A stretch of 64,000 bases of DNA from Sphingomonas daechungensis (GCF_014489495.1 NZ_CP060780.1:558001-622000); one strand, 5' to 3'; positions 21,133 to 30,183 are shown, counted from the first letter of the stretch. The notes: generated by a model from the sequence alone, not told the origin. Made by a program: numbers and translations.

Positions 21133-22833
21133 CTAGTGCTTTGCGTCTTCGTGAACGTAGGGGAGTACAAGCGACATGTCGGGTTCGCGATTCTTGTCCG
21201 GGCGAACGCCAAGCATGGGCGCGATGCGGCTGACCGCCTGTCCGAAGGCCGGGCCGACGTTCCAGGCGGCAGTGCGGAAGCCATAGGTTTCCGGCAGCGC
21301 CTGGGGTTCGTCGAGCATCATAACCATCACATAGCGCGGCTCATCCATCGGGAACACACCCGCGAAGCTGGTCACCAGCTTGGACCGGTTCTCATATTTC
21401 TCGGCCGATCCGGTCTTGCCGCCGACCCGATAGCCGGGCGCGTCGGCCTTCTTGCCCGTCCCCTCTGTCACAACCAGACGCAGGAGCGAGCGCATCTTGT
21501 AGCTCGTGTCCTCGGTGAAGACGCGATGACCCTTGCCAGTCGCGTGGCTGCGGTCGACCTTGAGCAACGTCGGCGGCCGGTAGACGCCGCCGTTGAACAA
21601 CGTCGCATAGCCGCTGGCGAGATGCAGCGGGCTGACCGCAAGGCTGTGGCCGAAGCCGATCATCATCGTGTCCAGCGAAGTCCAATCGCGCGGCCGAAGA
21701 GGTTTCGTCTTCTCCAGCAGCTCGATGTCGCTCTTCCGCAGGAAGCCCAATTTATCGAGGAACGCCTTTTGACGAGCTGCACCAACCTCCGCGGCTATTT
21801 GAGCCGAACCGATGTTGGAGCTTTCCTTCATGATTTCGGCGACGGAGCAGGCGCGGCCGTAGGGGTGAGTGTCGTGAATGACCCGGCCGTAAGCCGGATA
21901 TTCGCGCGGACAGGGATACATCTTGCCGAAATTCTTGATGATCCCGCTGTCCATCGCCATCGCGACGGTGAACGGCTTGAAGGTCGAGCCCAGCTCCCAG
22001 ACGCCAAGCGTGGCGCGGTTGAAGCGGGCTTCCATCGATCCCTGTCCCGCAGCGTTGGGGTTGAGCTGCGGCAACGACGTGAGCGCCAGGACTTCGCCCG
22101 TGTGAATGTCCATGACGACACCGGCCGCGCCCTTGGCCGAGAACTTGGTCATGGCGAACAGCAGTTCGTGCTCGAGAGCCTGCTGGATCCGGCTGGAAAT
22201 CGCCAGCTGCAGCGGCTCCCCGCGGGAGGCGGAGTCGGACAGCTTCTTGTCGAACGCCCGCTCCATGCCGGCCACGCCATGCCCGTCGATATCGGTGTAG
22301 CCGATGACGTGAGCAGCGAGACTGGTCTGCGGGTAGAGCCGGTCGGGCTCCCGCTCCAGCGCGATGCCTGGCTCGCCAAGCGCGTTGACCGCCTCGACCA
22401 CGCCAGGTGCTGCGCGGCGGCGAAGGTAGAAGAAGTTCTTCCCCGATCGCAGCATTGCGAAATACGCTGCCTCGTCCCGTTCGGGCATCAGCCGCGCCAG
22501 ACTGCGCGCAAGCTCCAGCTTGTCGCCGATCACCTTGTTCGGCCACAAACCGATGGTCCACGCGTCCATCGTCCGCGCCAGCGGCACGCCGTCGCGATCG
22601 ACGATGTCGCCGCGTTCCGGGATGAGTGCGGTCAGGCCGCGCTTGGCCCCGGCATGATCGCCAAAGGCTGCAAGATACAGGATGCGCAGCGCGATCAGCG
22701 CGATGATGCCGGCATAGACCAACAGGCCGAACATCAGCCGCTGGTGCATCATCGTCAGAATCTGACGCCGCTGACCGACAAGTCGGAGCCGCTCGGGCCG
22801 GGAAGCGACGAGAGCGGGAGTCGGTGCGTTCAT
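21133..22833 (-). CDS. ftsI: Septal peptidoglycan transpeptidase FtsI (PBP3)
   Basis: Class B penicillin-binding protein that crosslinks septal peptidoglycan with FtsW. 566 residues and unbroken. A short cytoplasmic tail leads to a membrane span (MFGLLVYAGIIALIALRILY, about 34-53), then the dimerisation domain. The transpeptidase domain has all three motifs: STFK at 283-286 (catalytic Ser283), SSN at 338-340 and KTGS at 473-476. The ATG overlaps the ftsL stop as ATGA. Only 5 bp separate it from murE. Confidence 0.97.
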   Translation of the reverse strand: MNAPTPALVASRPERLRLVGQRRQILTMMHQRLMFGLLVYAGIIALIALRILYLAAFGDHAGAKRGLTALIPERGDIVDRDGVPLARTMDAWTIGLWPNKVIGDKLELARSLARLMPERDEAAYFAMLRSGKNFFYLRRRAAPGVVEAVNALGEPGIALEREPDRLYPQTSLAAHVIGYTDIDGHGVAGMERAFDKKLSDSASRGEPLQLAISSRIQQALEHELLFAMTKFSAKGAAGVVMDIHTGEVLALTSLPQLNPNAAGQGSMEARFNRATLGVWELGSTFKPFTVAMAMDSGIIKNFGKMYPCPREYPAYGRVIHDTHPYGRACSVAEIMKESSNIGSAQIAAEVGAARQKAFLDKLGFLRKSDIELLEKTKPLRPRDWTSLDTMMIGFGHSLAVSPLHLASGYATLFNGGVYRPPTLLKVDRSHATGKGHRVFTEDTSYKMRSLLRLVVTEGTGKKADAPGYRVGGKTGSAEKYENRSKLVTSFAGVFPMDEPRYVMVMMLDEPQALPETYGFRTAAWNVGPAFGQAVSRIAPMLGVRPDKNREPDMSLVLPYVHEDAKH

Positions 22834-23576
22834 CGGGCCGAGCCGGAATCCTTGGCTGTTTTCTTCGAATTTGCCTTGGCCGGAAGCGGCGCCAGCGGAT
22901 CGACCTTGGCCAGACGCACCGGCTTTGTCACCGGCTTGGCGGCGGCTTCGAGCTTCTTATCCCCAGCTTTCTTTTCGTTCATCGCCGGCTTGGTCTGCGG
23001 CGTCTTAACGCGCACGTCCGAAACACTTTTCACCGACTTGGCTTCGATCTTTTGCGCAGACTGGACGACCTTCTTCGGCTGGGGCGCGACGGCCTGCTGC
23101 TCCACCGCCTCGCGAACCGGAATCTTGAGACTCGCTTCACGCATCAGCCGGGCAGCGGGAGCGGACGAGGAGGCGCCCGCGCCATCCACTCCAGCGTCGC
23201 CCTCCTCGAGCGGAGCAGATTGGAGAGGCGGCGCGGGCACCGAGGCCATCACCACGGGAGCTTCGACATTATGCGCCGGCTCGGGCTGCGCGAGGCGGGC
23301 AAGCTGGAAGCCGCCCTCCAGAAACTGGTCCGCCGACGGAGCCGACAAAGCGAGGACCTTGACGTTCCACCGCTCCAGCTGTGCCAGGCGGCCGCGAGTG
23401 CCGATCTCGGTCTGAAGCATGCGGATGTCGCGCTGCGTCATGACGATCCGGTTCTCGACGTCTTCCAAAGACGCGCGCTCCGAAGCGACGTTGAGCGAGA
23501 CCAGGTAGCAACCAAGCGCGGCGCCCGCACAGCTCGCCACCATGAACACCGAGCGGAAGCTCCGGGCCGCGCTCAT
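22830..23576 (-). CDS. ftsL: FtsL-like bitopic division protein with long Lys/Ala/Pro-rich tail
   Basis: Position between rsmH and ftsI, a single N-terminal membrane span ([19 protein letters not shown], about 10-28) and a following coiled coil ([20 protein letters not shown]) identify it as the FtsL-type protein that bridges FtsQ/FtsB to FtsW-FtsI. It is 248 residues, about twice the usual FtsL length. The extra C-terminal part of some 150 residues is low-complexity, rich in Lys, Ala, Pro and Val, and should be periplasmic. Both ends are ATGA overlaps (rsmH stop, ftsI start), so the length is not a frameshift artefact. The symbol is assigned by position and topology. Confidence 0.8.
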   Translation of the reverse strand: MSAARSFRSVFMVASCAGAALGCYLVSLNVASERASLEDVENRIVMTQRDIRMLQTEIGTRGRLAQLERWNVKVLALSAPSADQFLEGGFQLARLAQPEPAHNVEAPVVMASVPAPPLQSAPLEEGDAGVDGAGASSSAPAARLMREASLKIPVREAVEQQAVAPQPKKVVQSAQKIEAKSVKSVSDVRVKTPQTKPAMNEKKAGDKKLEAAAKPVTKPVRLAKVDPLAPLPAKANSKKTAKDSGSAR

Positions 23577-24536
23577 TTCCTGTCTCCTGATTTGGCCTGC
23601 CATGCCGGCGTGGATGTCCGGACCGCGCTGCGCAGCCGTGCCGAACGCGACCGCGGATTGCGTGCGATCTCGGCCTCGGACGGGCTGACCGGCTTGGCGA
23701 CCCGCTCAAATGTTGGTGCGGGGCCCTGGACTGCTACTGGGCGATGACGAGACCCCGCTGGCGTCGCGCCGCTACGTTCACGGAAGAACCGCTTCACGAT
23801 GCGGTCCTCGAGACTGTGGAAAGTGACGATGGCAAGCCGGCCGCCGGGCTTGAGCGAGCGCTCGGCAGCAGCGAGACCGCCTTCGAGCTCATCGAGCTCG
23901 GCGTTGAGATGAATGCGGATCGCCTGAAAGGTCCGGGTCGCCGGATCGCTCTTCTGGCCCTGGCGGTAGCCGGTTGCGCGGCGGACGATGGCGGCAAGCT
24001 CGCCCGTCCGTTCGATCGGGCGATTGTTGACGATGGCGCGGGCGATGGCGCGGGCGCGAGGCTCCTCGCCGTATTCGCGAAGGACACGCGCGATCTCGGC
24101 CTCGTCGGCCTCGTTGAGGAAGTCGGCGGCGGTCGGGCCGGCCTTTTCCATGCGCATGTCGAGCGGACCGTCGGCCGAGAAGGAAAAGCCGCGGTCCGCT
24201 CTGTCCAGTTGCATCGAAGAGACGCCGATATCGAGCGTGATGGCATCGACGAGGCCGATGCCGCGCTCCGTCAACACCCGGTCCATCTGGCTGAACCGAT
24301 CTTCGACGAGCATCAGATTGGGTCCGGGACGAGCGACCTGCCGGCTTCGATCGCCTCGGGGTCGCGATCGAAAGCGATCACTCGTCCCGCCCCACCTGGA
24401 GCATGGCACGCGTGTAGCCGCCGGCTCCGAACGTTCCATCGACAGCCGTCTCGCCCGGCTGGATGGCCATTGCGCCGATCACCTCGTCGAGGAGCACCGG
24501 GACATGCGGCGCTGCGGTGGTGCCGCGGCCGGTCAT
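23573..24536 (-). CDS. rsmH: 16S rRNA (cytosine1402-N4)-methyltransferase (MraW)
   Basis: SAM-dependent methyltransferase that modifies C1402 in the ribosomal P site. About 321 residues after repair. The start reads [20 protein letters not shown], then the SAM loop [17 protein letters not shown]. After the breaks come [20 protein letters not shown] and [20 protein letters not shown] (family signatures), [15 protein letters not shown] and [20 protein letters not shown]. Two lost bases near 24393 and 24330 break the SAM-binding half. The start overlaps the mraZ stop and the stop overlaps ftsL, both as ATGA. Confidence 0.95.
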
Positions 24537-25022
24537 GCCTTCAGGCCCTTCTCTTCGAGGCGGAAGCGCGTGACGTCTTTGAGGTCCTCGGGATGCGCGG
24601 ATCTTTGAGGAGCAGCTTGGGATTCCAGATCTGGAAGGTTTCGCCGGTACCCAGGAACAGTGCGATGTCCTGAAGCTCGCCTTTGCGGCGCATCATCGGC
24701 GGGAGGACGATCCGGCCCGACGGGTCGTAAGGAACCTCTTCGGTGGCGGCGAACGCCATCAGGTTGCGTTGCTGATATTCCAGCTGCGCATCGGGGCTCG
24801 TCTCTTCTTTTTCGAGCAGGCGCTCCAGCTTGGCGTGCTTCAGCGCAGCGTATGCGGGTCGTAGGCGCTGAGGCAGGCGAAGGTGTCATGCTTGGCGAGG
24901 ACGATCGTGCGGGAGTCGCCTCTGCGTTCAATGACGGATCGCAGGAAGGAGGGCACGGAAACGCGACCCTTCGCGTCCACCGCGTTCAGCGCACTGCCCT
25001 GAAACAGATGCTCTAGCGCCAC
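24533..25022 (-). CDS. mraZ: Transcriptional regulator / division protein MraZ
   Basis: First gene of the dcw cluster. MraZ is an AbrB-fold, two-domain DNA-binding protein that in other bacteria represses its own promoter. About 163 residues after repair. The first SpoVT/AbrB repeat is [20 protein letters not shown], the second is [21 protein letters not shown] with [11 protein letters not shown]. Two single-C losses near 24848 and 24598 break it. A GTG start at 25022 is chosen because GGGGAG lies 6 bp upstream and no ATG fits. The ATGA overlap with rsmH fixes the end. Confidence 0.93.
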
Positions 25023-25160
25023 AAACCACTCCCCGTTCGCAGCGCACGGCTCTCCCGACCACGGACGCACGGCATCGCCGCGCTTCCGCGCCCAAAACAC
25101 AGGCAATGGGTTAGCCCCGCACTACGGAGAGTGTTGGTAACTCACCTTATTTGGGACACA

Positions 25161-25220
25161 ATGGATTTTGATGCCATTTCGTGGGTTTTCATGCCCACTG
25201 GCGGATTTCTGCGGCTTTTT
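25161..25220 (-). promoter_or_regulatory. 20-bp-phased direct repeats upstream of mraZ
   Basis: On the plus strand the stretches at 25161-25176 and 25181-25196 match at 12 of 16 positions with a 20-bp period (TGGATTTTGATGCC and TGGGTTTTCATGCC). A third, weaker copy begins at 25201 (CGGATTTC) and a half-step element at 25211 (CGGCTTTTT). Each full copy is also roughly palindromic (TGG...CCA; GTGGG...CCCAC at 25181-25198). They lie about 140-200 bp upstream of mraZ and could be an operator for MraZ or another regulator. Assignment to MraZ is inference. Confidence 0.4.
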
Positions 25221-25268
25221 TACCTCAGTTTCGCGGGATGTTCCTAACCTGTTCTTTGCATATCAACC

Positions 25269-25305
25269 TGTGGATAACCCTGTGCGCAGACCGAATCGGA
25301 GAATC
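25269..25305 (-). promoter_or_regulatory. Consensus DnaA box and two GANTC sites upstream of the dcw cluster
   Basis: TGTGGATAA at 25269-25277 is the exact complement of the consensus DnaA box TTATCCACA. GAATC occurs at 25293-25297 and again at 25301-25305, both GANTC (CcrM) sites. They lie 250-285 bp upstream of mraZ, in the 304-bp gap before DUF4350. The rest of the gap (25023-25326) shows only the phased repeats. Confidence 0.45.
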
Positions 25306-25326
25306 AGCGGCTAAGTCACTGCCTAC

Positions 25327-26043
25327 TCAGCGTTCCAGCCGGTCGAGTTCGCGAAGCAGCAGTTGGAGGTCACCGGATCGGTCATCGACATTCAGCCAAT
25401 CCGCGTCGGCGATGATCGTCGCTTTGCCGCGTCCGATCGCGCAGCGGGCGATTAAGCCCTTCCCCTCAACATCGCAGCCGGCTTTCTCGGCGAGGATCCC
25501 GCCGGCGAGGAAAAAGTCGTTGGGCTGGGTCCGATGTCCCCAGCAACTGGCCCGTCCGCCGCGCTCTTCACGAGCTTCAAGCCCCAGTGAGCAAGCAGTC
25601 CCGTATCAGCGAACGATGGCGGCGGGCGAAGTTTGTCGCCCAGCGGCCGCTTGCTCGGCCAGTCGAGCTTGGGATCTGCCAGTAGAAGCAGCCGCCCCCA
25701 TCCCGTACCCAGCGATCGAGATCGACCAGCGCCTCGGCGGTCTGCGGCAATGCATGAGCCATCAGCAGCAATCGGCCCTGCGCGAGGGACGCCCGGTCGG
25801 CAGCCCCAATCGGGACGACGCGGTAGCGGGTCTCCAGCACCGTCAGCGCCTTCGATCCACTGCTTTCCAGGGTGAACTCTTCGGGAAGATCAGTGGCAGG
25901 GTCGTAAGCAGCATCAGCCGCGGCTTCCGGTCGCGCGGACCGAGATTCGAGGCCGACCCGCCACGACCCAGCGCGACAGCCGCGCCGATGGCGAGCAATG
26001 CGATCAAGCCAAGCGCCAGGACCAGCGCCGGAATGCGGCGCAT
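25327..26043 (-). CDS. DUF4350 domain-containing protein
   Basis: About 239 residues after repair. An N-terminal membrane span (PALVLALGLIALLAIGAAVAL) is followed by a soluble domain with RKPRLMLLTTLPLIF, then after breaks EEFTLESSGSKALTVLETRY, LLMAHALPQTAEALVDLDRW and ATIIADADWLNVDDRSGDLQ. This pattern resembles DUF4350 proteins, which often accompany MoxR/DUF58 systems, though no such genes are here. Three single-base losses (near 25878, 25690 and 25535) scatter it over three frames. It starts 8 bp after the stop of the small membrane protein upstream, so the two are an operon. Function unknown. Confidence 0.65.
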
Positions 26044-26051
26044 ATGGCGAC

Positions 26052-26279
26052 CTACTCTGCGCTGGCGTTATTGAGGGAAGCGTCGCCTCCGGGAGCAACG
26101 CCCAGTTGCGCCAGCGGCTCATCGGATTCCGATGTGTTCAACTGCTGCGCATTGTCGATTTCCGGATCCTCGCGGGACCGAGTGATGACCGAGCCGAGCA
26201 GCACCAGCAGGAAGGCGAACGCAAGGCCCGTGAGCCCGATCCGAATGCGTTGAGCGCTGGTGCTCGCGGGATTGGCCAT
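26052..26279 (-). CDS. Small single-span membrane protein, 75 residues (unknown function)
   Basis: Short protein with a polar N-terminus, one clear membrane helix (IGLTGLAFAFLLVLLGSVI, about 14-32) and an acidic soluble tail (DPEIDNAQQLNTSESDEP). It is unbroken and forms a two-gene unit with the DUF4350 gene 8 bp downstream. I do not recognise the family. The pairing suggests the two membrane proteins act together. Confidence 0.6.
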   Translation of the reverse strand: MANPASTSAQRIRIGLTGLAFAFLLVLLGSVITRSREDPEIDNAQQLNTSESDEPLAQLGVAPGGDASLNNASAE

Positions 26280-26288
26280 TGCGGTTGG

Positions 26289-26317
26289 AAGCTATGGCCC
26301 GACACGGTACAATGCAA
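26289..26317 (-). promoter_or_regulatory. Candidate sigma-70-type promoter for the small membrane protein/DUF4350 pair
   Basis: On the minus strand TTGCAT (26317-26312) and TAGCTT (26294-26289) are separated by exactly 17 bp. The -10 lies only 9 bp from the ATG at 26279, so the leader would be very short. The match is partial. Confidence 0.3.
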
Positions 26318-26364
26318 GGTGATGCCTTGACGCTTGCACTGCCGTTGTGAAAGGCGCTGGAATC

Positions 26365-26711
26365 ATGACTCGCCCCTAACGATCCTGACGCTCGTTGCGG
26401 CCGCCGCGCTAGCCGGCTGCAACAGCGAAGACCACACCATCGTTTCCGACCCCGCCGGGCCGGACCCCATGGCCAACGCCGTTGCCAACGCCGGATCGGT
26501 GACGCTTCCGCCGTCGATCCAGGCCAGCAAGGCCTATCGCTGCAAGGACAACAGCCTGATCTACGTTGACTGGTATTCGGACGGCTCCGCGCGCGTGAAG
26601 AAGTCGCGTGACGAGGTAGGCGCTCCTCTGCTCGCCGCTGGCGACAAGGCACTGACCGGCGATGCCAAGGCCGCGTCGATCACCTTCAACGGCCAGAGCT
26701 GCAAGGCTTAA
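26365..26711 (+). CDS. Putative lipoprotein (unknown function)
   Basis: About 115 residues. With one C restored near 26376, the ATG at 26365 opens MTRPLTILTLVAAAALAGC, a lipoprotein signal with lipobox LAGC; the frame as printed lacks this start. The mature part has a linker with repeated Asn/Ala (PMANAVANAGSV) and a small domain beginning AYRCKDNSLIYVDWYSDG, reminiscent of membrane-bound lysozyme-inhibitor (MliC-like) folds. That likeness is weak and the function is uncertain. A strong intrinsic terminator follows 22 bp after the stop. Confidence 0.65.
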
Positions 26712-26733
26712 GCCAGCACCATTGTTTCAATCC

Positions 26734-26764
26734 ACGGCGCCGGAGAAATCCGGCGCCGTTTTCA
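26734..26764 (+). terminator. Intrinsic terminator after the lipoprotein gene
   Basis: A perfect 11-bp stem (ACGGCGCCGGA / TCCGGCGCCGT) closed by a GAAA tetraloop is followed directly by TTTTC. It reads plus and ends the lipoprotein transcript just before the convergent VOC gene. Confidence 0.85.
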
Positions 26765-26771
26765 TTTGGCC

Positions 26772-27248
26772 TTAGGCTGGTTCCGCCTGCTTCTGGGAAG
26801 AGCCCATTTGCTCCATCCGCCGCTGCATCTCGTCCGGCGGAACATCCTCGACGTGCATCGCGAGGCTCCACTGGTGGCCGAACGGGTCGCTCAAGGTGCC
26901 CATACGGTCGCCCCAGAACTGGTCTTCGAGTGGACGATCCTGATGGGCGCCGGCGTTGATCGCCTTGTTGAACGCCGTGTCGACGTCATCGACGTAAAGC
27001 AGAATGCTCGACGTCGGCCCGCCCCGGCTCCGAGGGCCAAGGTGGCCTTGATCCGGAAATTCATCAGCCAGCATCACCACGCTGTCGCCGATCTCCAGCT
27101 CGGCATGGCCGACACGGCCGCCCATCGGCAGTCGGAACTTCTCATTCGCGCCAAACGCGCGCTCGTAGAATTTGATTGCGGCGTTGGCGTCGTCGACGAC
27201 CAGATACGGGGTGACGCTGTGATAGCCTTCGGGAATGGGCTTCGGCAT
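26772..27248 (-). CDS. VOC family (glyoxalase/PhnB-like) protein
   Basis: 158 residues and unbroken. The vicinal-oxygen-chelate fold is shown by two beta-alpha-beta halves: SVTPYLVVDDANAAIKFYERAFG near the start and ILLYVDDVDTAFNKAINAGA in the second, ending in GTLSDPFGHQWSLAMHVEDV. The PhnB-like subgroup contains many uncharacterised small-molecule-binding proteins, so no reaction can be assigned. It stands alone, divergent from purL and convergent with the lipoprotein gene. Confidence 0.85.
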   Translation of the reverse strand: MPKPIPEGYHSVTPYLVVDDANAAIKFYERAFGANEKFRLPMGGRVGHAELEIGDSVVMLADEFPDQGHLGPRSRGGPTSSILLYVDDVDTAFNKAINAGAHQDRPLEDQFWGDRMGTLSDPFGHQWSLAMHVEDVPPDEMQRRMEQMGSSQKQAEPA

Positions 27249-27361
27249 CTGAGGTCTCCTGACCCTTCCACCCGCCGCGAGCCTACTCCTTTTGCCTGAG
27301 TCGCTCCAAAGCCGTTCGTCGCAAGCTAGCGACCATTCGCAGACGCGGCTAAGGGCCGCGC

Positions 27362-29617
27362 ATGACCGTTCTCGAAGCCTCCCGCATCAGTCCCGAAACC
27401 GTCGCCGAGCATGGCCTTTCGCCTGAGGAGTACGACCGTCTCCTCCACGCGCTCGGACGCGAGCCGAACCTCGTGGAACTCGGCATCTTCTCGGTGATGT
27501 GGTCGGAGCATTGCTCCTACAAATCGTCGCGCTTCCACCTGAAGAAGCTGCCGACCGAGGCGCCGTGGGTGATCTGCGGTCCCGGAGAGAATGCCGGCAT
27601 CATCGACATCGGCGACGGCGACGCGGCCATCTTCAAGATGGAGAGCCACAACCACCCGTCCTACATCGAGCCCTATCAGGGCGCGGCGACGGGCGTCGGC
27701 GGCATCCTGCGCGACGTCTTCACCATGGGCGCACGCCCGATCGCGAACATGAACGCGCTGCGCTTCGGCCGGCCCGATCATCCCAAGATGCGCCACCTGA
27801 TCGCGGGCGTGGTCCACGGCATCGGCGGCTACGGCAATTGCGTCGGCGTCCCGACCGTCGGCGGCGAGGTCAATTTCGACACCGCCTATGACGGCAACAT
27901 CCTCGTCAACGCGATGACCGTCGGCGTCGCGAAGACGGACAAGATCTTCTACTCGGCCGCGACGGGCATCGGAAACCCGATCGTCTATGTCGGCTCGAAA
28001 ACCGGCCGTGACGGCATCCACGGCGCGACCATGGCCAGCGCGGACTTCGACGAGAACAGCGACGAGAAGCGCCCGACCGTGCAGGTCGGCGACCCCTTCA
28101 CCGAGAAATTGCTGATCGAGGCCTGCCTGGAGTTGATGGCCACCGACGCGATCGTCGCCATCCAGGACATGGGCGCCGCGGGCCTCACCTCCTCCTCGGT
28201 CGAAATGGCGAGCAAGGGCGGCGCGGGCATCCGGCTCGACATGAACAAGGTGCCGTGCCGCGAAGAGGGCATGACGCCCTACGAAATGATGCTCTCCGAG
28301 AGCCAGGAGCGCATGCTGATGGTGCTGAAGCCCGGCCGCGAGCCGGAGGCCGAAGCCATCTTCCGCAAGTGGGAGCTCGACTTCGCGGTCATCGGCGAGG
28401 TCACCGACACCGGCCACATGGTGCTGGAGTTCGACGGGGAGGTCGTCTGCGACATCCCGCTCGGTCCGCTCGCCGACGAGGCGCCCTGCTACGAGCGCCC
28501 GTACATCAGCCAGGACGAGTACAAGGCGTGGGCCGGCATCAAGCCGCTGGAGAACGTGCCGGAGAGCACGGACATCGCGGCGGACCTGCTGAAGCTGATG
28601 GCCTCACCCAACCTCGCCAGCCGCCGCTGGATCTGGGAGCAGTACGACAGCCAGGTGGGGGCCGACACCGTCCAGCGGCCGGGCGGAGACGCAGCGGTCG
28701 TGCGCGTGCACGGGACGAAGAAGGCGCTGGCCATCACCACCGATTGCACGCCGCGCTACGTCTATGCCGATCCGGTCGAGGGCGGGAAGCAGGCGGTCGC
28801 GGAGACCTACCGCAACCTCTGCGCGGTCGGCGCGAAGCCGCTGGCGATCACCAACTGCCTCAACTTCGGCAACCCGCAGCGGCCGGAGATCATGGCGCAG
28901 CTCGTCGGTGCCTTGCAGGGCATGGGCGAAGCTTGCCGCGCGCTCGACTACCCGATCGTGAGCGGCAACGTGTCGCTCTACAATGAGAGCAAGGCGACGG
29001 GCGGCGGCTCAGCGATTTTGCCGACGCCTGCAATTGGCGGCGTCGGGTTGCTGGAGGATTGGGAGAAGTCGGCGACGATCGCTTTCAAGGCTGAGGGTGA
29101 GCACATCATCCTGATCGGCCACAGCGACAGTCATTCGGGCCAGTCACTCTGGCTTGACGTGTGTCACGGCCGACGTGAGGGCTCTCCGCCACCAGTCGAT
29201 CTTGATGCCGAGCGGCGTGCGGGCGAATGCATCCGTGGATTGATCGCGGACGGGCTCGTCACTGCTGTTCACGATTGCGCCGACGGTGGAGCAGGTGTCG
29301 CGATTGCTGAAATGGCACTTGCCGGAAACATCGGAATGTCCATGACGGTCGTGCCGCAAATCCCCAACCCAGGCGCGATCCTGTTCGGCGAGGATCAGGG
29401 TCGTTACGTCGTCACGACGTCCGATCCAGATCGGGTCCGGGCGCTAGCGAATGATGCGAACCTTTTCGCCGTTCCGATTGGAACGACGGGCGGAGATGCA
29501 TTGACGTTCGATTTGATGGATCGCGGCGGCCCTCAGAGCGTGACGCTAAGTCAGTTGCGGGTCGCGCATGAAGGCACCTTCCCTAAGCTGATGGGCGCCG
29601 ACGCCGCGCTTGCATAA
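27362..29617 (+). CDS. purL: Phosphoribosylformylglycinamidine synthase subunit PurL
   Basis: Large subunit of FGAM synthase, the fourth step of purine synthesis, using ammonia supplied by PurQ/PurS. 751 residues, the length of the small-type PurL found in alphaproteobacteria and Gram-positives. Signatures are [75 protein letters not shown] and [13 protein letters not shown]. It reads through unbroken. purS and purQ are not in the window. Confidence 0.98.
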   Translation: MTVLEASRISPETVAEHGLSPEEYDRLLHALGREPNLVELGIFSVMWSEHCSYKSSRFHLKKLPTEAPWVICGPGENAGIIDIGDGDAAIFKMESHNHPSYIEPYQGAATGVGGILRDVFTMGARPIANMNALRFGRPDHPKMRHLIAGVVHGIGGYGNCVGVPTVGGEVNFDTAYDGNILVNAMTVGVAKTDKIFYSAATGIGNPIVYVGSKTGRDGIHGATMASADFDENSDEKRPTVQVGDPFTEKLLIEACLELMATDAIVAIQDMGAAGLTSSSVEMASKGGAGIRLDMNKVPCREEGMTPYEMMLSESQERMLMVLKPGREPEAEAIFRKWELDFAVIGEVTDTGHMVLEFDGEVVCDIPLGPLADEAPCYERPYISQDEYKAWAGIKPLENVPESTDIAADLLKLMASPNLASRRWIWEQYDSQVGADTVQRPGGDAAVVRVHGTKKALAITTDCTPRYVYADPVEGGKQAVAETYRNLCAVGAKPLAITNCLNFGNPQRPEIMAQLVGALQGMGEACRALDYPIVSGNVSLYNESKATGGGSAILPTPAIGGVGLLEDWEKSATIAFKAEGEHIILIGHSDSHSGQSLWLDVCHGRREGSPPPVDLDAERRAGECIRGLIADGLVTAVHDCADGGAGVAIAEMALAGNIGMSMTVVPQIPNPGAILFGEDQGRYVVTTSDPDRVRALANDANLFAVPIGTTGGDALTFDLMDRGGPQSVTLSQLRVAHEGTFPKLMGADAALA

Positions 29618-29621
29618 CGCT

Positions 29622-29695
29622 CGTCATTGCGAGGTGCCGAAGGGACGCGGCAATCCAGTGCGCGGCTGGATTGCTTCGCTGCGCTCGCAATGACG
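29622..29695. repeat. Interspersed palindromic repeat (CGTCATTGCGAG family)
   Basis: The arms CGTCATTGCGAG (29622-29633) and CTCGCAATGACG (29684-29695) are perfect inverted 12-mers. A second nested inverted pair, GCAATCCAG (29650-29658) and CTGGATTGC (29666-29674), sits inside. This 74-bp element resembles the REP-like 'CGTCATTGCGAG...' repeats common between genes in alphaproteobacteria. It follows purL by 4 bp and may fold into a long hairpin in the mRNA. The remaining bases up to 29733 contain only the next gene's ribosome-binding site. Confidence 0.8.
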
Positions 29696-29733
29696 GAGAG
29701 AGGTAGCTAGCGTCCCTGGAAAGGGGAGGCTCA

Positions 29734-30183
29734 ATGCTCAAGCCGATCGCCATCGCGACGGCCGTTTCCGGCACGCTCGACATCCTGTTCGCGATGATCC
29801 TGACGGTTTTCTTCGGCCGCGAGATCGGGAACATGCTGCGCTACGTCGCCTCGGGCCCCTTCCCTGCTGCCGTGGACATGGGCGCCGCGGGCGCGATCCT
29901 CGGCCTGCTCGTCCACTTTTCTCTGATGGCGATTATGGCGGTCTCCCTGATGCTGTTCCTGCGATCGCGGCCGCCGATTCTCGCTACGCCTTACCGAACC
30001 GGAATCGCTTTTGGCGTCATCACCTATTTCATCATGAACTGGCTGGTCGTTCCGCTCCGCTTCGGCACGCCGCTTCCGCCGAAAGCGCTGTCGATCGCGA
30101 CTCAGCTGTTCGCGCACGTGGTGCTGGTCGGCATCCCCATGTCGCTCGTCGCCGCGCGCGCTCTGAAGCCGCGATCCGAATGA
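29734..30183 (+). CDS. Four-helix integral membrane protein (unknown function)
   Basis: 149 residues with about four membrane segments: TAVSGTLDILFAMILTVFF, AAGAILGLLVHFSLMAIMAV, IAFGVITYFIMNWLVVPL and FAHVVLVGIPMSLVAARAL. It resembles a small family of uncharacterised proteobacterial membrane proteins. GGAAAGGGGAGG lies just upstream of the ATG. Its stop overlaps the start of the DUF3052 gene, so the two are co-translated. No catalytic residues stand out. Confidence 0.75.
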   Translation: MLKPIAIATAVSGTLDILFAMILTVFFGREIGNMLRYVASGPFPAAVDMGAAGAILGLLVHFSLMAIMAVSLMLFLRSRPPILATPYRTGIAFGVITYFIMNWLVVPLRFGTPLPPKALSIATQLFAHVVLVGIPMSLVAARALKPRSE

